This document shows positions 36,200 through 47,714 of a stretch of DNA of 64,000 nucleotides, one piece after another. The stretch comes from a bacterium. Lineage in GTDB: Bacteria > Hydrothermota > DG-26 > JAUXAN01. The notes beneath the pieces are model-generated. The model worked only from the letters and a program-made list of their open reading frames with translations, searched no databases and was not told where the DNA came from. The stretch covers positions 1 through 64,000 of the forward strand of contig JAUXAN010000006.1 in the NCBI GenBank assembly GCA_030619885.1. Direction: 5' to 3'. Position numbers and translations under genes: made by a program. Every line of letters begins with the position of its first letter. The first letter of the stretch is position 1.

Positions 36200-38739
36200 T
36201 GGAGGTTACCCAATCTAATCTCGAAACTTTGTATGAATCCCAGAGTAAATATTATCAAAGACTCAGGGATGTATTCGGGGCGAAAGAAGTTTATAATCAC
36301 AACTTAAAGCTACTCCTCGAACTTTTAAAAAAAGAGAATATTCCTGCCGATTCTATGGGTATCTTTATGCTCCACAAACGCTATGGGCGGATATATATTG
36401 AGTTTGCTAAGACTTGTTGTAGGACTTTAAACGAAGCTATCACAACTTTCAAAAATCATATAAGAAAAGGAGATGGGAAAAAGTTCAAAAACGGTGAACT
36501 CAAGACGACATTGACCAAATTATATGAAAATACTATCAAGGCCGATCCATCATTGAACCTCGTATTAGAAATCGGCATTAGAAAATTCCTCCTGCCTCAT
36601 CTTATTCAAGAAGATAAGAAGACAAGGAGAATCTTTCATTCTGCGTTTAGAACTTTATTGGAGGATATTAGGGGTGGATTGAAAAGTAAATATAAACTTC
36701 ACCTCTCTCTATGCGAACTCATGCAAAAGGCTCCAATCAAAGAGTTCTCTGGTCTCGCTGAATTTAAAGATGAGGCATTAGAGCACTCTGTGCCCGGGTC
36801 TCTACTCGAAGCCATTCATAACCTACTGAAAACGACCTTTTTAAAAAAAACAGAAGAATTACATCCGAGTGAAATAAGGGTCACTTCGTTAAAAGATCTT
36901 TCTGAAATCCGTATTGCAGGTGATTCCTATAAACAGGTCTATAAACACGCAAGGCGCCAATTTGAGACGCTCCTTTTTTCGTATAAAAAGGAGTTGAAAG
37001 AGATTGAAATAGTAGACAATAAAGTAAAAAAGGAGACGAGAAGTATTTTCAATGAAAAGATAAATGAATTACAATCTTTCACAAAAAAGAAATTGAGTGC
37101 TAAAGAATTGAAGAACATAACTGAAAGAACAGGGGAAATATTGAAGGAAATTCAAAGGACACTATACTCACATCTATGGCATATTAGTGAATGCGAACGA
37201 AAGAGAAGTGAAGTGTCGGAAGAAATTGAAAAAATAAAAAAGATAAGAAACCCCGAAGACCTGCATGAACTTATCAAGAGGGAAGAGAAAGATGATATAG
37301 TAAATCGTATCTTGGAATATTACACTCTGAGGTCTGTTGCATCAGACAAGTTGCCTAACAAACTGAAAAAAGAGTTGGCGAGGATGCTTTATGAAAAAGA
37401 AAAAGAGATGAGGAAAACAAAAACAGCAGGAAATGATAAAGAATTGGAAATTCTGCAAAGGTTAAGAGTGAAGAGCGGGTATGATGTGGATTTGTTAATA
37501 AATAACTATTTCCATCTGTTTGAAGAAGTGATCAAACCTTCGATATTTATGAAGAAGTTATCGGAAATGGTCAAAATATGGATGCCTGAAGCAGATAAAT
37601 CTCTCGCCCCTTACCGTGAGAAAGAACTTTGTGATGTAGCAAACTTTATAGGAGGCGATTTAATTCCAAATCAACTGTTTTATAGATTCTCATTCGAGGG
37701 GAATATTAAACCAAAATTGAACATAATGGTTAAAGAAAGGGAGAAAATAGAGGATATGCTGCGGAAAATGAATTTAAAGACCATAACTGTCTTTACCTAC
37801 GACATAAGAGGTTCTACATTTATGGGGAGTAAACTTCAAAATGCAGCAAAGGAGAGGATGATAAAGAATAAATTCAATCAGGAAATGGCAAAGATTGCAA
37901 AAAGGTATGGTTCTTTTTTGGTCAAGGATACAGGTGATGGAGGCATTATCTTCTTTGCAGAGAATTCGAAAGAACTGTATAATATAACCTACAAAGAAGT
38001 TCATACATCGGATGGAATAAAGTTAAGATATTCTTTTACGCCCGGGACAAAAATCTCTCTATCACCATCAACAACGAGTGGGCTGAAGGCACTGTTGTGC
38101 GCATCCGAGATGGTTAAAGGAGCGAAAAAATTTGTCAAGGACAACTTCATCTATTACAGAGACTGGTTCAAAGAGGCAAAAGAGATGGAACTTCTTCACG
38201 AAGGGGTAACATACGCACTCCTGCCTCCGGAGTTCAAGAGCCTATTTCGGATCGGTATTGGTGTCACCTCAGGTCGTTTGAACAGAGATATCATTTTTGG
38301 ATTAAATGCTTTTGGAGACCCTGATTTGATAGGACCGTTAGCCAATGAAGCAAGTCTTCTTTCAGGTGGAAGAGACCCTATGAGATCAACTATACTGACC
38401 GATGGCAACACGGTATTCAATCTGATTTTGAATGCAAAAAGATTTAATATATCCTTTGAGGAAAAGGAGAATATTGAAAAAGATATCAGAAAGATTTTAA
38501 ATAAAAAGATAACGGAAACAGCCCAGTCGAAAAATCAGGAGAGAACATATATATTCGATGGACTTGGATTCAAGGTAAGAAGAATAGGGAGGTACAACTT
38601 GATTGAAGAAGATAAAAGAAATGCTCCTATTTTTGATTGCGCTGATTTTGATTTTAATATTGATGAAGAAGGGGAATTCTATGATTCCAATAACATACCA
38701 TTTAAATTTATATACGAAGTGGAACCTTTAAAATTATAG
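36199..38739 (+). CDS. Large helical protein with divergent class III nucleotidyl-cyclase-like C-terminal domain (paralogue 2)
   Basis: The 846-aa partner of the preceding gene, with the same architecture and clear local similarity ('YDIRGSTFMGSKL', 'VKDTGDGGIIFF', 'GVTYALLPPEFKSLFRIGIGV'). Metal-site aspartates are D535 and D580, again 45 apart. In the conserved end 'DLIGPLANEASLL' the transition-state Asn is kept (N716), but the Arg four residues later is Leu. Both proteins end with a matching C-terminal block ('GEF...KF(L/I)YEV'). ATG 36199 overlaps the upstream stop (TGATG) with AAGGAG seven bases before it; GTG 36196 is the alternative. Strict coupling suggests 1:1 synthesis and perhaps a heterodimer; function is inference. 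Confidence 0.65.
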   Translation: MEVTQSNLETLYESQSKYYQRLRDVFGAKEVYNHNLKLLLELLKKENIPADSMGIFMLHKRYGRIYIEFAKTCCRTLNEAITTFKNHIRKGDGKKFKNGELKTTLTKLYENTIKADPSLNLVLEIGIRKFLLPHLIQEDKKTRRIFHSAFRTLLEDIRGGLKSKYKLHLSLCELMQKAPIKEFSGLAEFKDEALEHSVPGSLLEAIHNLLKTTFLKKTEELHPSEIRVTSLKDLSEIRIAGDSYKQVYKHARRQFETLLFSYKKELKEIEIVDNKVKKETRSIFNEKINELQSFTKKKLSAKELKNITERTGEILKEIQRTLYSHLWHISECERKRSEVSEEIEKIKKIRNPEDLHELIKREEKDDIVNRILEYYTLRSVASDKLPNKLKKELARMLYEKEKEMRKTKTAGNDKELEILQRLRVKSGYDVDLLINNYFHLFEEVIKPSIFMKKLSEMVKIWMPEADKSLAPYREKELCDVANFIGGDLIPNQLFYRFSFEGNIKPKLNIMVKEREKIEDMLRKMNLKTITVFTYDIRGSTFMGSKLQNAAKERMIKNKFNQEMAKIAKRYGSFLVKDTGDGGIIFFAENSKELYNITYKEVHTSDGIKLRYSFTPGTKISLSPSTTSGLKALLCASEMVKGAKKFVKDNFIYYRDWFKEAKEMELLHEGVTYALLPPEFKSLFRIGIGVTSGRLNRDIIFGLNAFGDPDLIGPLANEASLLSGGRDPMRSTILTDGNTVFNLILNAKRFNISFEEKENIEKDIRKILNKKITETAQSKNQERTYIFDGLGFKVRRIGRYNLIEEDKRNAPIFDCADFDFNIDEEGEFYDSNNIPFKFIYEVEPLKL

Positions 38740-38792
38740 TTACACAAGCTGATTTTCAGGTGCATTTTTTTCTAAAAAAGGCGTTTTTTTAC

Positions 38793-38822
38793 TTGACAAA
38801 AAGTTTAAATTCATTATATTAT
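38793..38822 (+). promoter_or_regulatory. 23S rRNA promoter
   Basis: TTTTTTTA-CTTGACA with TTGACA at 38793-38798, followed by TATATT (38815-38820, 16-base spacer) or TATTAT (38817-38822, 18-base spacer). It lies about 66 bases before the mature 23S 5' end, directly after the cyclase-like genes. Confidence 0.7.
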
Positions 38823-38843
38823 TAATGTAATTAATGTAGAGAC

Positions 38844-38855
38844 GTTCTTTGAAAA
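38844..38855 (+). promoter_or_regulatory. BoxA-like antitermination element
   Basis: 'GTTCTTTGAAAA' in the pre-rRNA leader resembles boxA of ribosomal operons (TGCTCTTTGA-type). Its position between promoter and 23S supports an independent rRNA transcription unit. Confidence 0.5.
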
Positions 38856-38887
38856 TTGAAAGTCCAAGGGGATTGATGGAAATTTGC

Positions 38888-41982
<3,095 letters not shown>

Positions 41983-42304
41983 TTTCATCAGTCCCCTTTT
42001 ATTATTTAGAATCCCCCCTTGACAACCATTTTGATTTTCCTATATTTATCTATAATGAAAGTATAGACACGAATGTTCATTCACCCCGCACTTACCTGCC
42101 CGCCGCTTTGCTTTGGCAGGCGGGTGCATAAGTGCGGGGCGGGTTGGACAAATTGCACGAATTTCTTTTATTCTTCTGTGATTTAGACAGTACGGATCCT
42201 GAGATGGTAATCAGTGTCTGAATCTCATTCGATTAACCTGTCCCGTTAGATGCTTGCTATCTAACGGGGTTCGTGTGATTCGTGGTTGTTTTTTCTTAAC
42301 TGAT
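41983..42304 (+). other. Intergenic region after 23S: promoter, nested hairpin and R1 repeat; no 5S rRNA
   Basis: The 3' strand of the 23S processing stem comes first (to about 41998). A promoter follows: TTGACA 42019-42024, 16 bases, TATATT 42041-42046. Next is a family B hairpin with arms CCCCGCACTTA/TAAGTGCGGGG (42084-42139) that holds a second GC-rich palindrome in its loop. An R1 copy spans 42180-42226, and an inverted 'CCCGTTAGAT...ATCTAACGGG' lies near 42241-42268. These fill the leader of the gene at 42305. I searched for 5S-like sequence and saw none. Confidence 0.65.
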
Positions 42305-43177
42305 ATGATTTTGCATAGGATCAGAACCTTTTTTCTGAAAAAAAAGGAGAGGAAAAAGGAAGTTTTCTTTGGAGAAAGTATAGTAGATGGACTGTTTAAG
42401 ATAGTAAAAGACCTGCCAACTCTAACCGTCGACACTGATTTTTTGAAAGTCCTTTCAACTACCATCGAACCCATCCGCAAGAGAAAGGTAGACAATATGG
42501 TAAATAGATGGAGAAGCAGAAAAGAGAAGGAAGGATTCAAATTTGAAGATGAGGGTGCTGATGTTCTGATTACATATTACAACGAGTGCAAAAGAACACT
42601 ATCACCGGTCTACAATGTCCACCTCAAGGATAAGAATATGGAAGCATCTTTGAGGTGCAATAGCCTTTCGGAATTTAAAAGAAAAATATCGAAGATAAAG
42701 GGAGGGAATGTCTACTCTATAGAATTTGAGTTCACTGCCGATGACTTCTATTTAAGAATAAATATGAAAGATAGTTTGATCTTCACTCCATCAATAGTTG
42801 CTGGCGGGAAAAACAGGAAGGAAATCTTGAATATATCACAAAAGATTTATGATGGTCTTACCCCTTTTTATAATTTAAACTTCCTTTTCACGAATTTTTT
42901 CTCCTTCTTTGCAATTCCTTTTGCATTTGTCATGCCAGTTTTAGCAATCATATTTGATCACATAAGAGGAATTTCTCTTGGCACTGGGGTGATAATTGCA
43001 TTGGCGGTCAATCTTCCTGTTTTCATATTTACAACTTACATTATAAGAAAGGGTTTTCCTGTCGTTGAGTTTAGACTATTTGAAAGAAAAGAAAATATCT
43101 CTCTTTACAGAAGGCTCCTCGGTGGTATTGCAGTTTTTGTAGCCTTTCTAACTATATTTAATTTCATCCTCTTCTAA
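42305..43177 (+). CDS. Membrane protein with N-terminal soluble domain, unknown function
   Basis: I start at ATG 42305; the track's extra 17 residues are encoded by intergenic repeats. The product is about 290 aa. The first 185 residues are soluble and basic, with a predicted alpha/beta domain ('KIKGGNVYSIEFEFTADDFY'). Three hydrophobic segments close it: 'NFFSFFAIPFAFVMPVLAII', 'GVIIALAVNLPVFIFTTYI' and 'GGIAVFVAFLTIFNFILF'. I do not recognise the family. The stop overlaps the next ATG by one base (TAATG), so it is coupled to a beta-barrel-like gene, which suggests an envelope role. There is no clear Shine-Dalgarno. Confidence 0.65.
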   Translation: MILHRIRTFFLKKKERKKEVFFGESIVDGLFKIVKDLPTLTVDTDFLKVLSTTIEPIRKRKVDNMVNRWRSRKEKEGFKFEDEGADVLITYYNECKRTLSPVYNVHLKDKNMEASLRCNSLSEFKRKISKIKGGNVYSIEFEFTADDFYLRINMKDSLIFTPSIVAGGKNRKEILNISQKIYDGLTPFYNLNFLFTNFFSFFAIPFAFVMPVLAIIFDHIRGISLGTGVIIALAVNLPVFIFTTYIIRKGFPVVEFRLFERKENISLYRRLLGGIAVFVAFLTIFNFILF

Positions 43178-43917
43178 TGAACCACCATATTCTGTGTGTT
43201 ATTTTGCTCTTTATCTCATTCGGGACTCAACTTCACTGTTCATTTGAATCCTTGCATCCAGAAAACCCTGCTCGATTTTCAGAAATTACTAACTTTGAAA
43301 TTTCGAGTTCTTTTTTACAACTTTACGGGCTTGAAGAACTTACTCTCTCTTCCATAGACTATATGCAAAAATTCAGATTCGTATGTCTGGGTTTTGGGGT
43401 CACATCTTTTGGCTATAACAAATACCGTGAGAATACATTCGCAGTTTCCTTTACCACAAGGTCTGAAGATATTGATTTGGGATTGAATTTAAAAATTTTG
43501 AGGCTGGAAATTCCTGAACATATTAAGGATACAGGATTCGGATTCGACATAGGGGTTCTGTTTGAACCTGCAGATAGACTGAAACTTGGTTTCGTTACAT
43601 ATAACATCAACAGACCTAAAATCGGATTCGACTACCTATCCAGGGCCATCTTTTCTTATACATCCTTCTGTGTCAATGAGGACCTTACTCTAAATTTAGA
43701 GATATACAAAGAGATCCAATTTCCATTAGAAGTTAAACTGTATGAAACGATGGGAATAAACAGAATACTTACCCAGAGTCTGGGTATAAGGTTGTCCCCA
43801 TCAACTTTCTATTTTGGTCTTGGGTTCAGACAGGGGTCTTTGATATTCTGTTATGACGGAGAATTCCATTCTGTTTTGGGCGTTACGCATATTTTTTCTC
43901 TGGTATACAAAAAATAG
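43177..43917 (+). CDS. Probable outer-membrane beta-barrel protein (PorV/UPF0164-like)
   Basis: A 246-aa exported protein with a signal peptide ('ILCVILLFISFGTQLHC'; the Cys could be a lipobox, less likely). The rest is made of short alternating strands ('FAVSFTTRSEDIDLGLNLKI', 'LKLGFVTYNINRP', 'FYFGLGFRQGSLIFCYDGEF') and glycine turns. The layout, from 'ENPARFSEITNF' near the N-terminus to 'FSLVYKK' at the end, recalls PorV/UPF0164-type barrels of the FCB group, but it is shorter than usual. It is coupled to the preceding membrane-protein gene. Confidence 0.6.
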   Translation: MNHHILCVILLFISFGTQLHCSFESLHPENPARFSEITNFEISSSFLQLYGLEELTLSSIDYMQKFRFVCLGFGVTSFGYNKYRENTFAVSFTTRSEDIDLGLNLKILRLEIPEHIKDTGFGFDIGVLFEPADRLKLGFVTYNINRPKIGFDYLSRAIFSYTSFCVNEDLTLNLEIYKEIQFPLEVKLYETMGINRILTQSLGIRLSPSTFYFGLGFRQGSLIFCYDGEFHSVLGVTHIFSLVYKK

Positions 43918-44142
43918 GAAAATGTGGAAAAACTCCAATTTTTCCTTGATGGATAGGAATTTAGTAGGAGGGCTCTTTCTCCAAAATGCACATAAGTCTT
44001 TGTGTACCATATAGTTAGATGGTGCAGAAAATTATTGACTTTTCAAAGTCATCTGGAATCCTTAATTTGTTGAAGGTTATCCCGAACAAGTTCGGGACTC
44101 CAAGTTCGTGTATTTCGTGTGTTTCGTGGGCTCGATTTTTCC
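43918..44142. other. Intergenic region with short inverted repeats, no gene
   Basis: 'GGAAAAACTCCAATTTTTCC' just after the stop could act as a weak terminator. 'TCCCGAACAAGTTCGGGA' near 44079-44096 is a perfect short hairpin, followed by 'TCGTGTATTTCGTGTGTTTC' (family C type). Confidence 0.45.
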
Positions 44143-44170
44143 TTGACATTAAATATTGACTTCATATGTT
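44143..44170 (+). promoter_or_regulatory. Leaderless promoter of glnA
   Basis: TTTTTCC-TTGACA (44143-44148), a 16-base spacer and TATGTT (44165-44170), with six bases to ATG 44177. No Shine-Dalgarno is present, so the mRNA should begin at the start codon. Confidence 0.8.
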
Positions 44171-44176
44171 TGATTT

Positions 44177-45508
44177 ATGAAAGTTCCTAAAAGCCCAGAT
44201 GCAATTTTAAAATTTGTAAAAGATTCTAAAATTAAGATAATAAGACTCTGGTTTACAGACATCCTTGGTCAACTGAAAGGGTTTGCCATTCCCCAAGATG
44301 AACTTGAAAAGGCATTCTATGAAGGGATGGGATTCGATGGTTCATCCATTGAAGGGTTTGTCAGGATATATGAGAGCGACCTTCTTGCTAAACCCGACCC
44401 CAGAACTTTCTCGATCTTGCCATGGACGATAGATGGAGAGAAAACAGCGTGTGTATTCTGTGATATTATGACCCCCGATGGTAAGCCTTATGAGGGCGAC
44501 CCGAGATATGTGCTCCGGATGAACTTGAAAATTGCGAAGGAACTTGGGTATACCTATTTTGTAGGACCTGAACTTGAATATTTCTATGTAAATGGACCCG
44601 ATAATCCAGCCACACTTGATAAAGGCGGATATTTCGATGTGACTCCAACTGATGTAGGGACGAAGCTTCGCAAAAAGACGATATTCGTATTGGAGAAGAT
44701 GGGAATAAATGTGGAATATACCCATCATGAGGTATCCCATTCCCAGCACGAGATAGATTTACGTTACAGGGATGCACTCACGATGGCTGATTACACGATG
44801 ATATACAGGCTCATCGTCAAAGAGATTGCGAGAGAGGACGGGGTATATGCTACTTTTATGCCGAAGCCCATCTTTGGAATAAATGGCAGTGGAATGCATA
44901 CTCACCAGTCTTTGTTCGAAGGCAAAAAGAATGCCTTTTATGACCCTGATGATGAATACAGCCTTTCTGATATTGCGAAATATTTTATAGCAGGACTCCT
45001 GAAGCATTCAGAAGAGATTACCGCCGTTACGAATCAGTGGGTCAACTCCTATAAGAGATTGGTCCCAGGATACGAAGCACCTGCCTATATCTCATGGGGG
45101 AGGAAGAATCGTTCTGCACTCGTTCGGGTCCCTTTCTACAAGCCCAAAAAAGAGGAATCTATCAGGGTGGAATACAGGGCACCAGACCCTGCATGTAACC
45201 CTTATTTAGCTTTTTCCTGTATGTTGAGAGCAGGTCTGCGTGGCATAGAAAAAAAATATCCACTCCCTGAGCCAATTGAGGAAGATATTTACACGATGAG
45301 TGAAAATGAGAGAAAAAAAAGGGGAATAAAATCACTTCCTGACAGCCTCTACACTGCTATCTTAAATACCGAGAAAAGTGATGTCGTGAAAGATGCACTC
45401 GGTGAGAATGTATTTAAAAAATTCATTGCAAATAGAAAGAGAGAATGGGAGGAGTATAGAATACAGGTGACAGATTATGAGATAAAAAAATACCTCCCAA
45501 TTTTGTAG
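44177..45508 (+). CDS. glnA: Glutamine synthetase, type I (alpha-like)
   Basis: It makes glutamine from glutamate, ammonia and ATP. The 443 aa show the N-terminal 'RLWFTDILGQLKGFAIP' and 'GMGFDGSSIEGF' (the Asp of the subunit-interface active site), the metal motif 'YFVGPELEYF', 'THHEVSHSQHEIDL', 'NGSGMHTHQS', 'KRLVPGYEAPAYISW' and 'IRVEYRAPDPACNPYLAF'. Length and the C-terminal 'YTMSENERKKRGI' match GSI-alpha, which lacks the adenylylation loop. Control is therefore probably feedback or transcriptional. dapB follows after two bases. Confidence 0.96.
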   Translation: MKVPKSPDAILKFVKDSKIKIIRLWFTDILGQLKGFAIPQDELEKAFYEGMGFDGSSIEGFVRIYESDLLAKPDPRTFSILPWTIDGEKTACVFCDIMTPDGKPYEGDPRYVLRMNLKIAKELGYTYFVGPELEYFYVNGPDNPATLDKGGYFDVTPTDVGTKLRKKTIFVLEKMGINVEYTHHEVSHSQHEIDLRYRDALTMADYTMIYRLIVKEIAREDGVYATFMPKPIFGINGSGMHTHQSLFEGKKNAFYDPDDEYSLSDIAKYFIAGLLKHSEEITAVTNQWVNSYKRLVPGYEAPAYISWGRKNRSALVRVPFYKPKKEESIRVEYRAPDPACNPYLAFSCMLRAGLRGIEKKYPLPEPIEEDIYTMSENERKKRGIKSLPDSLYTAILNTEKSDVVKDALGENVFKKFIANRKREWEEYRIQVTDYEIKKYLPIL

Positions 45509-45510
45509 AT

Positions 45511-46230
45511 ATGATAAAGGTAATCGTTTGTGGTGCACTCGGAAGGATGGGTTCTTGCCTGATTAAAAATATGTTAAAAGAAAAAGACCTTGAACTCGTA
45601 TGTGGGATTGAGAAGAAAGACCATCCTGAATTGAGAGAAGAATGGAATTTCCAAATCTCATCCGATTTGATGAGCGTGATAAAAAGGACTGACTGCATAG
45701 TGGAGTTTACAAACCCGAAAGCTACATGTGAGCATCTAAAAGTTGCTGCGAATAATTGTAAACCTTGTCTCATCGGCACAACGGGGTTTACTGAAGGTCA
45801 ACTGAAAGAGATAAGAAATGCTGCTAAACGGATACCGGTCTTGTTATCGCCGAATATGTCTGTGGGTGTGAATCTTCTTTTCAAACTTGTCTCCGATGCA
45901 GTGAAGGTATTAAAGGGTTATGATATAGAGATAATAGAATCTCATCACAGGTACAAGAAGGATGCCCCAAGTGGAACCGCAAAAAACCTTGCAGATATAA
46001 TTAAGGATATAAAAGGGGAAAAAATCCCAGTCTCTTCGATCAGAGCAGGCGATATAGTTGGTGACCATACAATTCTATTTGCAGGTGGAGGAGAGAGGAT
46101 AGAACTGACCCATCGTGCCCATTCGAGAGACAGCTTCGCACAGGGAACGATACAGGCAATAAGGTTCGTAACAGAAGCAAGTGCAGGGTTATACAATATG
46201 TTCGATGTATTATTCCCAAACATCAAATAG
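45511..46230 (+). CDS. dapB: 4-hydroxy-tetrahydrodipicolinate reductase
   Basis: DapB catalyses the second dedicated step of diaminopimelate/lysine synthesis. The 239-aa protein has the dinucleotide loop 'VCGALGRMGSCLIKNM', 'VEFTNPKATCEHL', 'NMSVGVNLLFKLV', and the signature 'ESHHRYKKDAPSGTAKNLA' with catalytic His and Lys. 'THRAHSRDSFAQGTIQAI' closes it. It starts two bases after glnA, so nitrogen assimilation and cell-wall amino-acid synthesis share a transcript. Confidence 0.95.
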   Translation: MIKVIVCGALGRMGSCLIKNMLKEKDLELVCGIEKKDHPELREEWNFQISSDLMSVIKRTDCIVEFTNPKATCEHLKVAANNCKPCLIGTTGFTEGQLKEIRNAAKRIPVLLSPNMSVGVNLLFKLVSDAVKVLKGYDIEIIESHHRYKKDAPSGTAKNLADIIKDIKGEKIPVSSIRAGDIVGDHTILFAGGGERIELTHRAHSRDSFAQGTIQAIRFVTEASAGLYNMFDVLFPNIK

Positions 46231-46427
46231 TAATTGACAATTAGTAATTAATCCCGCACTTATCCTCAGGATTTCTATCCCTGAATTTAAGGATAAGTGC
46301 GGGACAAAATCATCCAATTAGCTAATTGCTAATTTTAATTTGTTTTCTCTTTATTCTGTGCTTTAATCTGTGTAATCTGTGGCTTCTTTTTTCTTGACAT
46401 TTTCACAGAGTTATTAAAAATAATTTT
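46231..46427. repeat. Intergenic region with family B hairpin
   Basis: 'TAATTGACAATTAGTAATTA' and 'CCAATTAGCTAATTGC' flank a hairpin with 14-bp arms (TCCCGCACTTATCC 46252-46265 and GGATAAGTGCGGGA 46291-46304). Its loop contains a further 'TCAGG/CCTGA' pair. 'AATCTGTGTAATCTGTGG' (family C) and TTGACA (46394-46399) precede the next gene, whose ATG lies 28 bases later without a ribosome-binding site. Confidence 0.65.
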
Positions 46428-47126
46428 ATGTTTCTTTTTTGGAGATTGGTGCTTGCACACTTCATTGCAGATTTTCCACTACAGACGGATAAGATTTTTG
46501 CATTGAAGAGTAAATATTCATGGGGGGTCATTGTGCATGGGTCGATTGCAGGAATTCTTGGTTTTGTTTTCGCTGCAAGGTATCTGAAATATCCTGATAT
46601 CGTAGGCTACCTCTTTCTACTGTGGGCTACTCACATCATAATAGACAGAGTGAAACTGATTCTGAATAAGAGAATGGGGAAAGAAAATGTCTACCTATTC
46701 CTTTCAGATCAGGTAATTCACCTCTTTTTGATCTTCTCTGTCTGCCAGACCCCAAATGCAAAGATCCCTCTCCCACTGAATATTCCTATCATTGGTAAAT
46801 TATGCAACAGTGATCTCTTTGTTCAATATTTGATTGGATACATAATCGTGACCTATGTGGTGATGATACTCATATTCTCATTAAAAAGCACTTTCAAAAA
46901 ACCCGCATCTATACCCGGCGTCAAAAAGAAACTGTTCGAATTTACTGAACGTGGATTGATTACTACATTTGTTATTTTAGGTGGGATTTTTTATTGGCTT
47001 ATTTTAATCTGTGCTGTACCAAGATTTGTTCTCTCTTTTAAAAAGGAGCCAACTTTCGAATTCTACGATGTAGTTTTAAGTTTAGTACTTACACTTCCTG
47101 TAGGGTTTATACTCAAAATTATTTAA
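46428..47126 (+). CDS. DUF3307 family membrane protein
   Basis: A 232-aa polytopic membrane protein of unknown function. The N-terminal part 'LVLAHFIADFPLQTDKIFALK' followed by 'VIVHGSIAGILGF' and 'ATHIIIDRVKLIL' is the DUF3307 signature, with conserved His and Asp residues in membrane helices. About six membrane segments are predicted. There is no Shine-Dalgarno, and TTGACA lies 28 bases before the ATG, so the mRNA is probably short-leadered or leaderless. The bifunctional-nuclease gene follows after nine bases. Confidence 0.8.
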   Translation: MFLFWRLVLAHFIADFPLQTDKIFALKSKYSWGVIVHGSIAGILGFVFAARYLKYPDIVGYLFLLWATHIIIDRVKLILNKRMGKENVYLFLSDQVIHLFLIFSVCQTPNAKIPLPLNIPIIGKLCNSDLFVQYLIGYIIVTYVVMILIFSLKSTFKKPASIPGVKKKLFEFTERGLITTFVILGGIFYWLILICAVPRFVLSFKKEPTFEFYDVVLSLVLTLPVGFILKII

Positions 47127-47135
47127 GGAGGAAAA

Positions 47136-47630
47136 ATGATTGAGGTAAAAGTCACTGGGTTAGCTCTCGATTCACAAAAGGTCCCGGTCGTATTATTGAA
47201 AGAAATCGGTGGAGAAAGGGTGTTGCCAATATGGATCGGTCCTGCAGAAGCAAATGCAATAGCATTATCACTCGATGGGATTAAAACTGAAAGGCCCCTC
47301 ACCCATGACCTTTTGAAAAATTTGATAGATGCATTCAAAACCCGGGTGAGTAAGGTAATCATATCCGAACTGAAACACAATACATTTTTTGCCAGAATCT
47401 TCCTTGAAAGAGATGGAACGATCATATCTATAGATGCCAGACCAAGTGATTCAATCGCACTGGCGATGCGCTCCCAATCCCCCATATTTGTTTCAGAAGA
47501 AGTTATGAGTACGAGTTCTGGCTTGTTTCAACCCAACCAAGAAGAAAAGGCGAAGTCTTTAAGAGATTATTTGAAACGCCTGAATCTCGAAGACTTCGGT
47601 AAATATGATCTAAACACAAATAATGCATGA
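47136..47630 (+). CDS. Bifunctional nuclease family protein (BFN/DUF151)
   Basis: A 164-aa protein of the BFN domain family, linked in plants to DNase/RNase activity and in bacteria mostly uncharacterised. Family hallmarks are 'VVLLKEIGGERVLPIWIGPAEANAIAL', the central 'RPLTHDLLKNLIDAF', and 'ISIDARPSDSIALAMRSQSPIFV'. A UVR-type C-terminal motif is absent, though the tail is charged. AAGGAGG precedes the ATG. Confidence 0.9.
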   Translation: MIEVKVTGLALDSQKVPVVLLKEIGGERVLPIWIGPAEANAIALSLDGIKTERPLTHDLLKNLIDAFKTRVSKVIISELKHNTFFARIFLERDGTIISIDARPSDSIALAMRSQSPIFVSEEVMSTSSGLFQPNQEEKAKSLRDYLKRLNLEDFGKYDLNTNNA

Positions 47631-47692
47631 AAACACCGAATGAGACTGAAACTACCGAAATGCCATGAAATTATAAAAATAGCATACGCCCC

Positions 47693-47714
47693 GTCCATAC
47701 GGATCCGTAGGGAT
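47693..47714. repeat. Family A repeat abutting a start codon
   Basis: 'GTCCATACGGATCCGTAGGG' plus two bases ends immediately before ATG 47715, so the palindrome forms the translation-initiation region of the TPR gene. Confidence 0.65.

Noticed and set aside
33880-38420. Antisense ORFs across the cyclase-like genes
   Set aside because: They show no family motifs and mirror the codon pattern of the long plus-strand genes.
41983-42304. 5S rRNA after the 23S
   Set aside because: No 5S-like helices or conserved words; the region is filled by a promoter, nested hairpins and a dispersed repeat.
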